Assembly: GCF_046254955.1 (NCBI RefSeq)
Contig: NZ_JBJXRG010000001.1
Coordinates: 992,001 to 1,056,000 of the forward strand
Length of the DNA stretch: 64,000 nt
Source of the DNA: Qipengyuania_C sp046254955
Lineage (GTDB): Bacteria > Pseudomonadota > Alphaproteobacteria > Sphingomonadales > Sphingomonadaceae
Direction: 5' to 3'
The notes beneath the pieces were generated by a model that saw only the letters and a program-made list of their open reading frames with translations, had not been told where the DNA came from and ran no database searches. The position numbers and the translations under genes were made by a program. Below, piece by piece: positions 33,865 through 46,090 of this stretch; positions within the stretch are counted from its first letter, which is position 1; every line of letters begins with the position of its first letter.

Positions 33865-34636
33865 TGTGGTGCTGAAATCCGTTTCGGATGGCGTGGCAAC
33901 CGTGACGCTCAATCGTCCGGATGCGATGAATGCCTTGTCGCGCGAAGTGCGCCAGCGGCTCGCCGAAGTGATGCGCGAAGTGAATGAGGACCACCAGGTG
34001 CGGGCAGTAATCCTTACCGGCGCGGGCGAGCGGGCTTTCACTGCCGGGCTAGACCTCAAGGAACTGGGCTCGGACGCATCTTCGCTCGGCGCAGCCAATG
34101 CCACTTCGCCCGATGACAACCCGGTCAAGGCGATCGAGCAATGCGCCAAGCCCGTGATCGGCGCGATCAACGGGGTAGCAATCACCGGCGGCTTCGAAGT
34201 CGCGCTGGCCTGCGATGTGTTGGTCGCGAGCGAGACCGCGCGCTTCGCCGATACGCATGCGCGGGTGGGCATCGTGCCGGGATGGGGCCTCTCGCAAAAG
34301 CTTTCGCGCGTGATCGGGATCGGGCGGGCGAAGGAGCTCGCCTTCACCGGCAATTTCCTCGATGCGCGCACGGCCTATGCTTGGGGGCTGGTGAACCACG
34401 TGGTTGCGCCCGATCAGCTGCTGCCGTTCTGCGAGAAGCTCGCGCGCGATATGGCGAGTATCGATCCGGAATTCGCGGCAAACTACAAGCGGCTGATCGA
34501 TGATGGCTATGCCGCGACATTCGGCGAGGGAATGGCGCTCGAGGCCGAGCGCTCCTCTGCTGCGAACAGTGAGGTTTCAGCTGATGACGTTGAAGCCCGC
34601 CGTGCTGCGGTGCAGGAGCGGGGACGGGGGCAGTAG
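33857..34636 (+). CDS. Enoyl-CoA hydratase/isomerase family protein
   Basis: Crotonase-fold protein of 259 residues, presumably acting on an acyl-CoA. The oxyanion-hole segments AFTAGLDLKEL and GAINGVAITGGFEVALACD are clear, and the first catalytic glutamate (GGFE) is present. At the place of the second (PE in standard hydratases) the sequence reads DTHARVGIVPGWG, with His where Glu is expected, so water addition may be weak or a different reaction may be catalysed. It overlaps the phosphatase gene by eight bases. Confidence 0.88.
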   Translation: MTDVVLKSVSDGVATVTLNRPDAMNALSREVRQRLAEVMREVNEDHQVRAVILTGAGERAFTAGLDLKELGSDASSLGAANATSPDDNPVKAIEQCAKPVIGAINGVAITGGFEVALACDVLVASETARFADTHARVGIVPGWGLSQKLSRVIGIGRAKELAFTGNFLDARTAYAWGLVNHVVAPDQLLPFCEKLARDMASIDPEFAANYKRLIDDGYAATFGEGMALEAERSSAANSEVSADDVEARRAAVQERGRGQ

Positions 34637-34644
34637 CGATTGAC

Positions 34645-34666
34645 AGGGCGACTTTTGGGCCGCCCT
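34645..34666 (+). terminator. Weak terminator-like hairpin between convergent genes
   Basis: AGGGCG and CGCCCT form a six-pair stem around a ten-base loop containing TTTT, followed by CTCTCTG rather than a T-run. It lies between the enoyl-CoA hydratase and acetyltransferase genes and could help end either transcript. Confidence 0.3.
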
Positions 34667-34675
34667 CTCTGCTGC

Positions 34676-35140
34676 TCAAGCAAGGACTTTTCGAAACGTG
34701 ACCTTGTCGTCACCCTGAGACCAATAGTCGCGGATGCGCGCTTCGCGCTCGTAACCGAGCATGTCATAGAATTTACGGGTCCGCTGGAGCTCGTCCTTTC
34801 CGGACGTATCGACAAGCAGAATGCGGCATCCTTCATCAGCGAGCTGCAGTTCGACCGCTTGCATAAGCTTGGTCCCAAGTCCCGCGCCATGTCGTTTGGG
34901 ATCGACCGCGATCATGAGCAGGTTCCACACGCCTTCGGCCAGAGCTTCAGGGACGAAGTAGCAAGCTGCATCAACCTGTCCATCGTCGAAGACAAGCCAA
35001 CGTTGAGTTTCATCGCCGTCGAAAAATGGCGATGTCATGTCGGCCAGCATCTCCGATGGAAACATTGCGTTCGCATCGACAAGATAAGAAACGCGTTCGA
35101 GATCATCGCGCGTGAGTGCGCGGATATGGCTATTATTCAT
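34676..35140 (-). CDS. GNAT family N-acetyltransferase
   Basis: Acetyltransferase of 154 residues. The acetyl-CoA loop is LLMIAVDPKRHGAGLGTKLM, and the C-terminal part TRKFYDMLGYEREARIRDYW is typical of the fold. The substrate is unknown. I chose the ATG at 35140 (MNNSHIRALTR), which has GAAGG at good distance, over the upstream ATG at 35161. Confidence 0.87.
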   Translation of the reverse strand: MNNSHIRALTRDDLERVSYLVDANAMFPSEMLADMTSPFFDGDETQRWLVFDDGQVDAACYFVPEALAEGVWNLLMIAVDPKRHGAGLGTKLMQAVELQLADEGCRILLVDTSGKDELQRTRKFYDMLGYEREARIRDYWSQGDDKVTFRKVLA

Positions 35141-35393
35141 TGGGAAACCTTCGAGAAACATTGAAACACGAAACCATCCGGCAAAGCAGCGCTGGCCGGC
35201 GGTAGTTCAGAAAGCCGAGCTGCGCGAGCTCAGTCGTACGATGCGATCGTGTTCAAAAAGTCTCCGTCGGCCCACAACGGGCATCAATATTATGCGAAAA
35301 TAGCATGCGAACCGCAAGCGCCATGTCCGCATCCCGCCCAATCACAGTCATTCGAAAGGCGAAGGACGTAGTGCGCCCGCGCCCACAAGCCAG

Positions 35394-35897
35394 TTATCGA
35401 TCCAGCAAGAGAAGTTCCGGCTCACGTGAGATTGCTGCGTTCTCGCGGTCCATTTCGAGCAGGTAGGGCGCGACAAATCCGGCGTAATCGTCCTTGCGTT
35501 GCTGCGGCAGGTCTTTCCAGCCAGAGATCGACCCGCGACATCGCGCTTGTCCGCACCCACACTTCGCGGTGAAGTGTTCGATCCGGTAGTTGCGCATGGC
35601 ATAATCGAATGTGGCTTCGTCTTCGGCCGCGATGTCGGACATCGCGACAATATCGTGACCGCCCGAATCGTTGAGCGCGATGCCGCAATTGGGATCGCAA
35701 GAATGGTTGAACTTGGAGCTCAATCCCTTGTGGAATCCGAACGTGGTCTTGCTGATCTGCGAAGCATGCGAATGATTGCTCACCGGCTTCTCATCGAGCA
35801 CCCCGACATAGAGAATGTCGCCCTTGCTGAACGATTGCAGCGCAAAAATGCCTTGGCCGCGGCCATGTGTAGTTCGCTCTTCAATAATGGCCTTCAT
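35394..35897 (-). CDS. SET-domain protein
   Basis: Putative protein-lysine methyltransferase of 167 residues. It starts with the SET opening HGRGQGIFALQSF, continues to FNHSCDPNCGIALND (the pseudoknot NHSCDPN motif) and DEATFDYAM, and closes with a post-SET cysteine cluster CGCGQARCRG. The S-adenosylmethionine and metal-binding residues therefore look intact. AGGAG precedes the ATG at 35897. SET proteins are common in eukaryotes and patchy in bacteria, so lateral acquisition is possible. The target is unknown. Confidence 0.85.
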   Translation of the reverse strand: MKAIIEERTTHGRGQGIFALQSFSKGDILYVGVLDEKPVSNHSHASQISKTTFGFHKGLSSKFNHSCDPNCGIALNDSGGHDIVAMSDIAAEDEATFDYAMRNYRIEHFTAKCGCGQARCRGSISGWKDLPQQRKDDYAGFVAPYLLEMDRENAAISREPELLLLDR

Positions 35898-35907
35898 GTG
35901 AGGCTCC

Positions 35908-36111
35908 TCAGTTGGCGATGGGATGATGAGGCCGCGAGCAATCGGCTTTGGTGTGCGCGGCAGGATACTGCGCGACACCGATTTGCGCCCGGGCGTTGTG
36001 TAGTAATCTCTCGTGATGACCGATGCGGACGCACCACTCAGGTGCGGCTCTTGCCGTCGCCGCATGCATCAAGGCGATCTGGTAGTCGTAAAGAAGTCTG
36101 TCGAAATTCAA
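35908..36111 (-). CDS. Small protein, possibly a conserved sphingomonad family
   Basis: A 67-codon ORF starting at TTG (36111). The N-terminus FDRLLYDYQIALMHA and the later AQIGVAQYPAA recall short proteins of Sphingomonadales with a D-R-L-L-x-x-x-Q-I-A-L-M opening. That resemblance is from memory. It lies 10 bases upstream of the SET gene on the same strand. If it is not real, 35898-36299 is a 400-base gap without genes. Confidence 0.4.
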   Translation of the reverse strand: MNFDRLLYDYQIALMHAATARAAPEWCVRIGHHERLLHNARAQIGVAQYPAAHTKADCSRPHHPIAN

Positions 36112-36299
36112 CCTGCGTGCCCCCCAATGCGGGAGCGCGATTGTCTCTCAGTCGAAAAGGCGCATCATGACGTGCTCTCGATTGTCACTAGATGGTGCCG
36201 CGCTTCATGTAATACAAGCTGCTGTCAGGCAGTAGCGGGCCGCCACTTCCCATGTCACAGAACAACACCCGGTTTGCGCCGAGGCGCAGGAAGCCATGC
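36112..36299. other. Intergenic region after gltD, nothing recognised
   Basis: The 188 bases between the gltD stop and the small ORF at 36111 contain no convincing ORF, terminator or repeat. A reverse ORF beginning inside gltD ends here but looks like a shadow frame. Confidence 0.4.
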
Positions 36300-37736
36300 C
36301 TACCGCGGCAGTTCGCTCGCACCCATAAGGTATTCGTCGACCGAGCGTGCGGCCTGGCGGCCTTCGCGGATCGCCCAGACGACCAGCGATTGTCCGCGCC
36401 GCATATCACCGCAAGCAAAGACTTTGTCCTTGCTCGCCGAGTAGTCCTCGGTGTTGGCTTCGACATTGCCGCGCGGGTCCAGTTCAACGCCCGATTGGTC
36501 GAGCATCCCGGCCTTCTTCGGCCCGACGAAACCCATCGCCAGCAGGATCAGCTGTGCAGGGAGTGTGAACTCGCTGCCGACGATTTCCTGCATTTTGCCG
36601 TCTTTCCACTCGACGCGCGCGCACTCGAGCCCGGCCACTTCGCCATCTTCGCCCACCACGCGCTTGGTTAGAACGGCCCAATCACGGTCGACGCCTTCCT
36701 CATGACTGGATGACGTGCGCATCTTGAGCGGCCAATCGGGCCAGGTCAGAGCTTTGTCTTCTTTCTCGGGTGGCTCCGGCATGATCTCTAGCTGGGTAAC
36801 GCTCTTCGCGCCCTGCCGGTTCGAAGTGCCGACACAGTCGGAGCCGGTATCGCCGCCGCCGATCACCACTACGTCCTTGCCCGTGGCGGTCAGTGTGCCG
36901 CGCGGTGCCGCGCGGGTTTCATCGTCGCCCGCATTGCGCTTGTTCTGCTGGGTGAGGAATTCCATCGCGAGGCGCACGCCGGGCAGCTCGGCTCCCGGGA
37001 TCGTCAGCGCACGCGCATCTTCCGATCCGCCCGCCATGACGATGGCATCGAAATTCTCTTCGAGCGATTTGAAGGAGACATCGACGCCGACTTCCTTGGA
37101 AGTCTTGAAGTCGACCCCTTCGGCTTCCATTTGCACCAACCGCCGGTTGATGAGATGCTTCTCCATCTTGAAATCGGGGATGCCGTAACGCAGCAGCCCG
37201 CCGACGCGGTCGCTCTTTTCAAACACCGTGACCGTATGGCCGGCGCGCGCCAGTTGCTGGGCGCAGGCGAGGCCTGCCGGGCCCGATCCGATGACAGCGA
37301 TCAGCTTGCCAGTCTTTTCCCGGGGCGGCTGCGGTTCGATCCAGCCCTCTTTCCATCCGCGATCGACAATCGCGCATTCGATCGACTTGATGGTCACCGG
37401 CTCGTCGGTGATGTTGAGCGTGCAGCTCGCCTCGCACGGTGCGGGACAGATGCGACCGGTGAATTCGGGGAAGTTATTGGTCGAATGCAGCACTTCGAGC
37501 GCGTTCTTCCAGTCGTCTTCATAGACGAGGTGGTTCCAGTCCGGGATGATGTTGTTCACCGGACAGCCGTTGTGACAATAGGGGATGCCGCAATTCATGC
37601 AGCGCGCGGCCTGCAGCTTGAGCGTTTCGTCATCCAGCGGGACGACGAACTCCTTGTAGTGCTTCAGCCGCTCCTTCGGATCGTCATAGGTGCGATCCGT
37701 GCGTTCGTATTCGAGGAAGCCGGTTTCCTTGCCCAT
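36300..37736 (-). CDS. gltD: Glutamate synthase small subunit
   Basis: Beta subunit (478 residues) of NADPH-dependent GOGAT; it passes electrons from NADPH to the large subunit that makes glutamate from glutamine and 2-oxoglutarate. It has N-terminal iron-sulfur cysteine clusters (CMNCGIPYCHNGCP and CPAPCEASC), an FAD-binding site (GSGPAGLACAQQLARAGH), an NADPH-binding site (VVIGGGDTGSDC) and the closing FAD motif KVFACGDMRRGQSLVVWAI. The ATG at 37736 (MGKETGFLEYER) is the family start. It lies 19 bases after gltB. Confidence 0.96.
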   Translation of the reverse strand: MGKETGFLEYERTDRTYDDPKERLKHYKEFVVPLDDETLKLQAARCMNCGIPYCHNGCPVNNIIPDWNHLVYEDDWKNALEVLHSTNNFPEFTGRICPAPCEASCTLNITDEPVTIKSIECAIVDRGWKEGWIEPQPPREKTGKLIAVIGSGPAGLACAQQLARAGHTVTVFEKSDRVGGLLRYGIPDFKMEKHLINRRLVQMEAEGVDFKTSKEVGVDVSFKSLEENFDAIVMAGGSEDARALTIPGAELPGVRLAMEFLTQQNKRNAGDDETRAAPRGTLTATGKDVVVIGGGDTGSDCVGTSNRQGAKSVTQLEIMPEPPEKEDKALTWPDWPLKMRTSSSHEEGVDRDWAVLTKRVVGEDGEVAGLECARVEWKDGKMQEIVGSEFTLPAQLILLAMGFVGPKKAGMLDQSGVELDPRGNVEANTEDYSASKDKVFACGDMRRGQSLVVWAIREGRQAARSVDEYLMGASELPR

Positions 37737-37755
37737 TTCTAGCGTCCCGTCTGAA

Positions 37756-42408
<4,653 letters not shown>

Positions 42409-42621
42409 AGTTCGTCTCGTCCAAGCAGCCACCGTAACTCAACCGGGCCCTGAGAGGGTCCGGCAGTGTCGTACATGAGGGCACGACGCCGGGTGGCGAT
42501 AATTTCGTGAACGATCCTCATGCCGATAGAATCGGTTTTTTGCAACTGCGAGATGCGTAGGAATATTTCGGCCAGCGAAAGATTTCGGTGCGCGATATCG
42601 CGCCCGAGCGCAGGCTTTTCC

Positions 42622-42954
42622 CTATCTCTTGCGCTGCTCTGCTGCCTGAATTGCGAGTGCCAGACGCTCGACCAGTCCGGTCAGGCCCAGTTCCGCCAGC
42701 GGCTTGACCTGCAGCGACGGTACGCCCGTGGCGCGCGCCTTTGCCACCATCTCGGGCCGCAAACCCTGTCCGATCTTGCGATAATCCATGCCCGTACGTG
42801 TATCGCGCGGAAGTAAACGCAGGCCTAATTCCGCCACCCGATTCGCCCCGGAAGGCCTCGGCGCGCCGCTCACCTGTTCGCCGAGCCGCCGTGCCGTAAC
42901 GGCACCTTTGTGCGCGTTGCGCCTGCTGCTGCGATGCGGCATGAAGGTGGCCAT
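42622..42954 (-). CDS. Hypothetical protein of about 110 residues
   Basis: An ORF with GC-rich third positions like its neighbours, between gltB and the MaoC gene. The N-terminus is very basic (MPHRSSRRNAHKGAVTARR), and the C-terminal half looks like a folded protein (PEMVAKARATGVPSLQVK and LAELGLTGLVERLALAIQAA). I do not recognise it. The ATG at 42954 has no clear ribosome-binding site; an alternative ATG lies at 42975. It is divergent from the MaoC gene with 32 bases between starts. Confidence 0.5.
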   Translation of the reverse strand: MATFMPHRSSRRNAHKGAVTARRLGEQVSGAPRPSGANRVAELGLRLLPRDTRTGMDYRKIGQGLRPEMVAKARATGVPSLQVKPLAELGLTGLVERLALAIQAAEQRKR

Positions 42955-42986
42955 ATTCCCGAGAATCACTTGCACAGGAGAGCCCC

Positions 42987-43436
42987 ATGAGCCCGCAGGA
43001 AGTTGCCGAAAAAGTTGGCGAGAACATCGGAAGCAGCGAATGGGTCGAGATGACCCAGGACAAGGTGAACATGTTCGCCGATGCGACTGGCGATCACCAG
43101 TTCATCCACATCGATGAAGAGAAGGCCAAGATGACGCCGTTCGGCGGCACCATCGTACATGGCTTCATGACGCTTTCGATGATTCCCTACCTCGGCGCCA
43201 ACAGCTCAACTCCCAAGATCGACGGAGTGAAGATGGGCGTCAATTATGGTGGCAACAAAACGCGTTTCATCTCGCCCGTGCGCGTCGGCAAGCGCATCCG
43301 CGGCCATTGGAAGCTGCTCGAAATGATCGAGAAGCGTCCCGGCCAATGGCAGCAGACGGCTGAGATCACGATCGAGATCGAGGGCGAGGACAAGCCCGCG
43401 CTGATCTGTGAATGGATCACCCAGTATTTCGTCTGA
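42987..43436 (+). CDS. MaoC-like acyl dehydratase
   Basis: Hot-dog-fold hydratase of 149 residues. The (R)-specific hydratase catalytic motif is intact: FADATGDHQFIHIDEEKA with the Asp and His, followed by PFGGTIVHGFMTLS. CAGGAGAG precedes the ATG. It probably hydrates enoyl-CoA to (R)-3-hydroxyacyl-CoA, which could feed PHA synthesis, and lies just upstream of a thiolase. Confidence 0.9.
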   Translation: MSPQEVAEKVGENIGSSEWVEMTQDKVNMFADATGDHQFIHIDEEKAKMTPFGGTIVHGFMTLSMIPYLGANSSTPKIDGVKMGVNYGGNKTRFISPVRVGKRIRGHWKLLEMIEKRPGQWQQTAEITIEIEGEDKPALICEWITQYFV

Positions 43437-43445
43437 GCCATTGAA

Positions 43446-43463
43446 CCCCTGTTGAGGCAGGGG
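43446..43463 (+). terminator. Hairpin after the MaoC gene
   Basis: CCCCTG and CAGGGG form a six-pair GC stem with a six-base loop, 10 bases after the MaoC stop. No T-tract follows, so it may be a weak terminator or stabilise the transcript end. Confidence 0.35.
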
Positions 43464-43494
43464 CCTCAGTAGGCTGGCCCAAAACTACCTGAGA

Positions 43495-43512
43495 TCCCCG
43501 CCTTTGCGGGGA
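43495..43512. repeat. Palindromic intergenic element TCCCCGC-CTTT-GCGGGGA
   Basis: A perfect seven-pair stem with a CTTT loop lies 23 bases before the thiolase ATG. Its form (GAGATCCCCGC...GCGGGGACTCGC) resembles short dispersed palindromic repeats common between genes in Alphaproteobacteria. I see only this copy in the window, so the repeat status is inferred. Confidence 0.4.
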
Positions 43513-43534
43513 CTCGCAATTTGAAGGAATTCCC

Positions 43535-44716
43535 ATGTCCCGCGATGCAGTCATCGTTTCCACCGCCCGCACCCCGCTTGCCAAAGCGGGCCGCGGTGCA
43601 TTCAACAACACCCACGCTGTCGAGCTGGGCGCTTTTTCGGTCAAGGCGGCGGTCGAACGCGCCGGTATCGATGGCGCTGAAGTCGACGATTGCATCATGG
43701 GCGCCGCCAGCCAGCAAGGCATGCAGGGCATGAACGTCGGGCGCCAGATCGGCCTCATGGCGGGTCTTCCGGTAACCGTCGCAGGCATGTCGATGGATCG
43801 CCAGTGCTCTTCCGGCCTGATGTCGATCGCCACTGCAGCCAAGCAGATCATTGTCGACCGGATGGACATCTGCGTCGCCGGCGGCCTCGAATCGATCAGC
43901 GGCATGCAGAAGAACACCGGCGGGCTGGTGCCCAGCGAGGCGCTGCTGGCCCAGCATCCCGATATCTACATGCCGATGATCGGCACGGCAGAAGTCGTTG
44001 CCAAGCGCTACGACATCAGCCGCGAAGCGCAGGACGAATATTCGCTCCAGTCGCAGCAGCGCACTGCCGCTGCGCAAGCCGCAGGCAAGCTCGACGACGA
44101 GATCGTCCCGTGCACGGCGACCATGATCGTCAAGGACAAGGCAACCGGCGAGACGAGCGAGCAGGAAGTCACCATTTCAATGGATGACTGCAACCGCCCC
44201 AATACCACGCTTGAAGGGCTGTCTTCGTTGCAGCCGGTGATGGGCGAAGGCCACACGATCACCGCCGGTAATGCCAGCCAGCTCGCCGACGGATCCGCCG
44301 CATCGGTGCTGATGGAAGCCGAAGTCGCCAAGGCGCGCGGGCTCACCCCCATGGGTCGCTATGTTGGCATGGCCGTTGCCGGGACCGAGCCTGACGAGAT
44401 GGGCATCGGCCCGGTTTTCGCGATCCCCAAGCTGCTCGACCGGTTTGGTCTCTCGATCGACGACATCGGCCTGTGGGAACTCAACGAAGCCTTCGCCGTG
44501 CAGGTGATCTACTGCCGCGATCGGCTCGGCATTCCTGACGACAAGCTCAACGTCAACGGCGGCTCGGTTTCGATCGGGCACCCCTTTGGCATGACCGGTG
44601 CGCGCTGCGTCGGCCACGCGCTGATCGAAGGCAAGCGCCAGGGCGTCAAATATGTCGTCATCACCATGTGCGTCGGCGGCGGACAAGGCGCGGCAGGGCT
44701 CTTTGAAGTTCTTTGA
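43535..44716 (+). CDS. Thiolase family acetyl-CoA acetyltransferase
   Basis: Thiolase of 393 residues, either biosynthetic (two acetyl-CoA to acetoacetyl-CoA, the step before phbB) or degradative. The acyl-accepting Cys is in SMDRQCSSGLMS, the His in SIGHPFGMTGARCVGHAL, and the second Cys in MCVGGGQGAAGLFEVL. AAGGAATTCCC precedes the ATG. It follows the MaoC gene by 98 bases that include two hairpins. Confidence 0.92.
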   Translation: MSRDAVIVSTARTPLAKAGRGAFNNTHAVELGAFSVKAAVERAGIDGAEVDDCIMGAASQQGMQGMNVGRQIGLMAGLPVTVAGMSMDRQCSSGLMSIATAAKQIIVDRMDICVAGGLESISGMQKNTGGLVPSEALLAQHPDIYMPMIGTAEVVAKRYDISREAQDEYSLQSQQRTAAAQAAGKLDDEIVPCTATMIVKDKATGETSEQEVTISMDDCNRPNTTLEGLSSLQPVMGEGHTITAGNASQLADGSAASVLMEAEVAKARGLTPMGRYVGMAVAGTEPDEMGIGPVFAIPKLLDRFGLSIDDIGLWELNEAFAVQVIYCRDRLGIPDDKLNVNGGSVSIGHPFGMTGARCVGHALIEGKRQGVKYVVITMCVGGGQGAAGLFEVL

Positions 44717-44752
44717 TGGCCTACCGCTTCGCTACTTGAGGCCGCAGGTATA

Positions 44753-45334
44753 ATGCGTCTCGATAAACCTCGGATCGAGCCGGTCGATATGGATCGGCTC
44801 AGCGAGGAGCAGCAAAGCACGCTTGCACCCTTCGCCGACCCGTCGAACATGGTCGGCGGCGGCAAGGTGCTCAACATTTTCCGCACGCTGGTCCATGCGC
44901 CCAAGGCGCTCAGCGGTTTTCTCGCCTGGGGCAACTACGTGCTCTCGCGGCGTAACAGCCTGCCTCCGCGCGAGCGCGAGATCGTGATCCTGCGGGTCGG
45001 CTGGCTCTGCAAGTCGGGTTATGAGTTCGCCCAGCACTCCCGCATCGGGCGCGATTGCGGCCTGTCGAGTGATGAGATCGAGCGCATCAAGGCCGGACCG
45101 CAAGCCGAGGGCTGGACCGCGCTCGAGGCGGCTATGCTGCGCGCGTGTGACGAGCTGGTCGCCGATCATCATGTATCGGACTCGACGTGGGAAGCACTCG
45201 CCGAGCTGGGCGACAAGGGCCGGATGAACCTCGTCTTCACCGTTGGCCAGTACACGCAGGTCTCGATGATCCTCAACAGCTTCGGCATCCAGATCGAAGA
45301 CGGCGACACAATCGATCCCGACCTACGCGTCTGA
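44753..45334 (+). CDS. Carboxymuconolactone decarboxylase/AhpD-like protein
   Basis: Alpha-helical protein of 193 residues with the family core PREREIVILRVGWLCKSGYEFAQHSRIG split as PREREIVILRVGWLCK and SGYEFAQHSRIG. Glu, Cys and His are in the right order, but the second cysteine of the AhpD CxxC disulfide is absent, so it is unlikely to be an alkylhydroperoxidase and is closer to decarboxylase-like members. It follows the thiolase gene by 36 bases and may belong to the same operon. Confidence 0.82.
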   Translation: MRLDKPRIEPVDMDRLSEEQQSTLAPFADPSNMVGGGKVLNIFRTLVHAPKALSGFLAWGNYVLSRRNSLPPREREIVILRVGWLCKSGYEFAQHSRIGRDCGLSSDEIERIKAGPQAEGWTALEAAMLRACDELVADHHVSDSTWEALAELGDKGRMNLVFTVGQYTQVSMILNSFGIQIEDGDTIDPDLRV

Positions 45335-45373
45335 AAACTTGCGCCAATTCCCATTCGGGCGCATTCTCCTTCC

Positions 45374-45973
45374 ATGGGTGTGATGGAAATCATCGGAATA
45401 GCCGGATCGGTCAGCCTGCTGGCGGGCTGGCGGCTCTATCTGTGCATCTTTGCGACGGGCCTCGCGATGCGGCTGGGAGCGCTGCCATTGCCCGAACACC
45501 TCGCCGCGCTTGATGCGCTGGCCAATCCTTGGGTGATGGGCGTCGCGGCGATCGCTGCGCTGGCAGAATTCTTCGCCGACAAGGTGATGTGGCTCGATAG
45601 CGCGTGGGATGCGGTGCATACCTTCGTTCGGCCTGTGGGCGGAGCGCTGCTGGCGTTGGCTATAGTCGATCCGGGCGATCCGGCGACGCAGGTGGTCGCC
45701 TTCCTGCTCGGCGGCGGGGCGAGCTTCCTGGCGCACGGCAGCAAGGCGAGCGCGCGCGCAGCGATCAACACAAGCCCTGAACCGGTGAGCAACATCGCCG
45801 CCTCGAGCGTCGAGGACGTTGCGACTGTCGGATTGCTCTATCTCGCCTACGAGTATCCGGTGGCGGCGGGCGCTGTCGCGCTTGTGCTGCTGGGGCTGGT
45901 TGTCCTGCTGCTGCTCTGGGCGCGCAGGGTGATCAAGCGACTGTTCTTCAGGACTCCCAAGCCGGAGGGGTAG
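45374..45973 (+). CDS. DUF4126 membrane protein
   Basis: Integral membrane protein of 199 residues. It begins IGIAGSVSLLAGWRLYLCIF and has the family FFADKVMWLDSAWDAVHTFV segment, a Gly/Ala-rich central pair of helices, and a last helix (AVALVLLGLVVLLLLWARRV) followed by a basic tail. Function is unknown. It lies 39 bases after the AhpD-like gene. Confidence 0.85.
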   Translation: MGVMEIIGIAGSVSLLAGWRLYLCIFATGLAMRLGALPLPEHLAALDALANPWVMGVAAIAALAEFFADKVMWLDSAWDAVHTFVRPVGGALLALAIVDPGDPATQVVAFLLGGGASFLAHGSKASARAAINTSPEPVSNIAASSVEDVATVGLLYLAYEYPVAAGAVALVLLGLVVLLLLWARRVIKRLFFRTPKPEG

Positions 45974-46090
45974 CTGGGTATCGCAGCTTTGTGGCGTATT
46001 TTTGGTCAAGGGCGGGAAGTGGACGCTCCGATAGCGCCCAATACTTGTCCCGGCAGCGGCCTTGTGCAATTCTCGACTGGGGGAACATCT

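Noticed and set aside
36188..36487. 99-codon reverse ORF overlapping the end of gltD
   Set aside because: Two thirds is an alternative frame of gltD; the rest has no features.
44749..44755. TATAAT next to the start of the AhpD-like gene
   Set aside because: It overlaps the ATG itself, so it cannot serve as -10 element for this gene.
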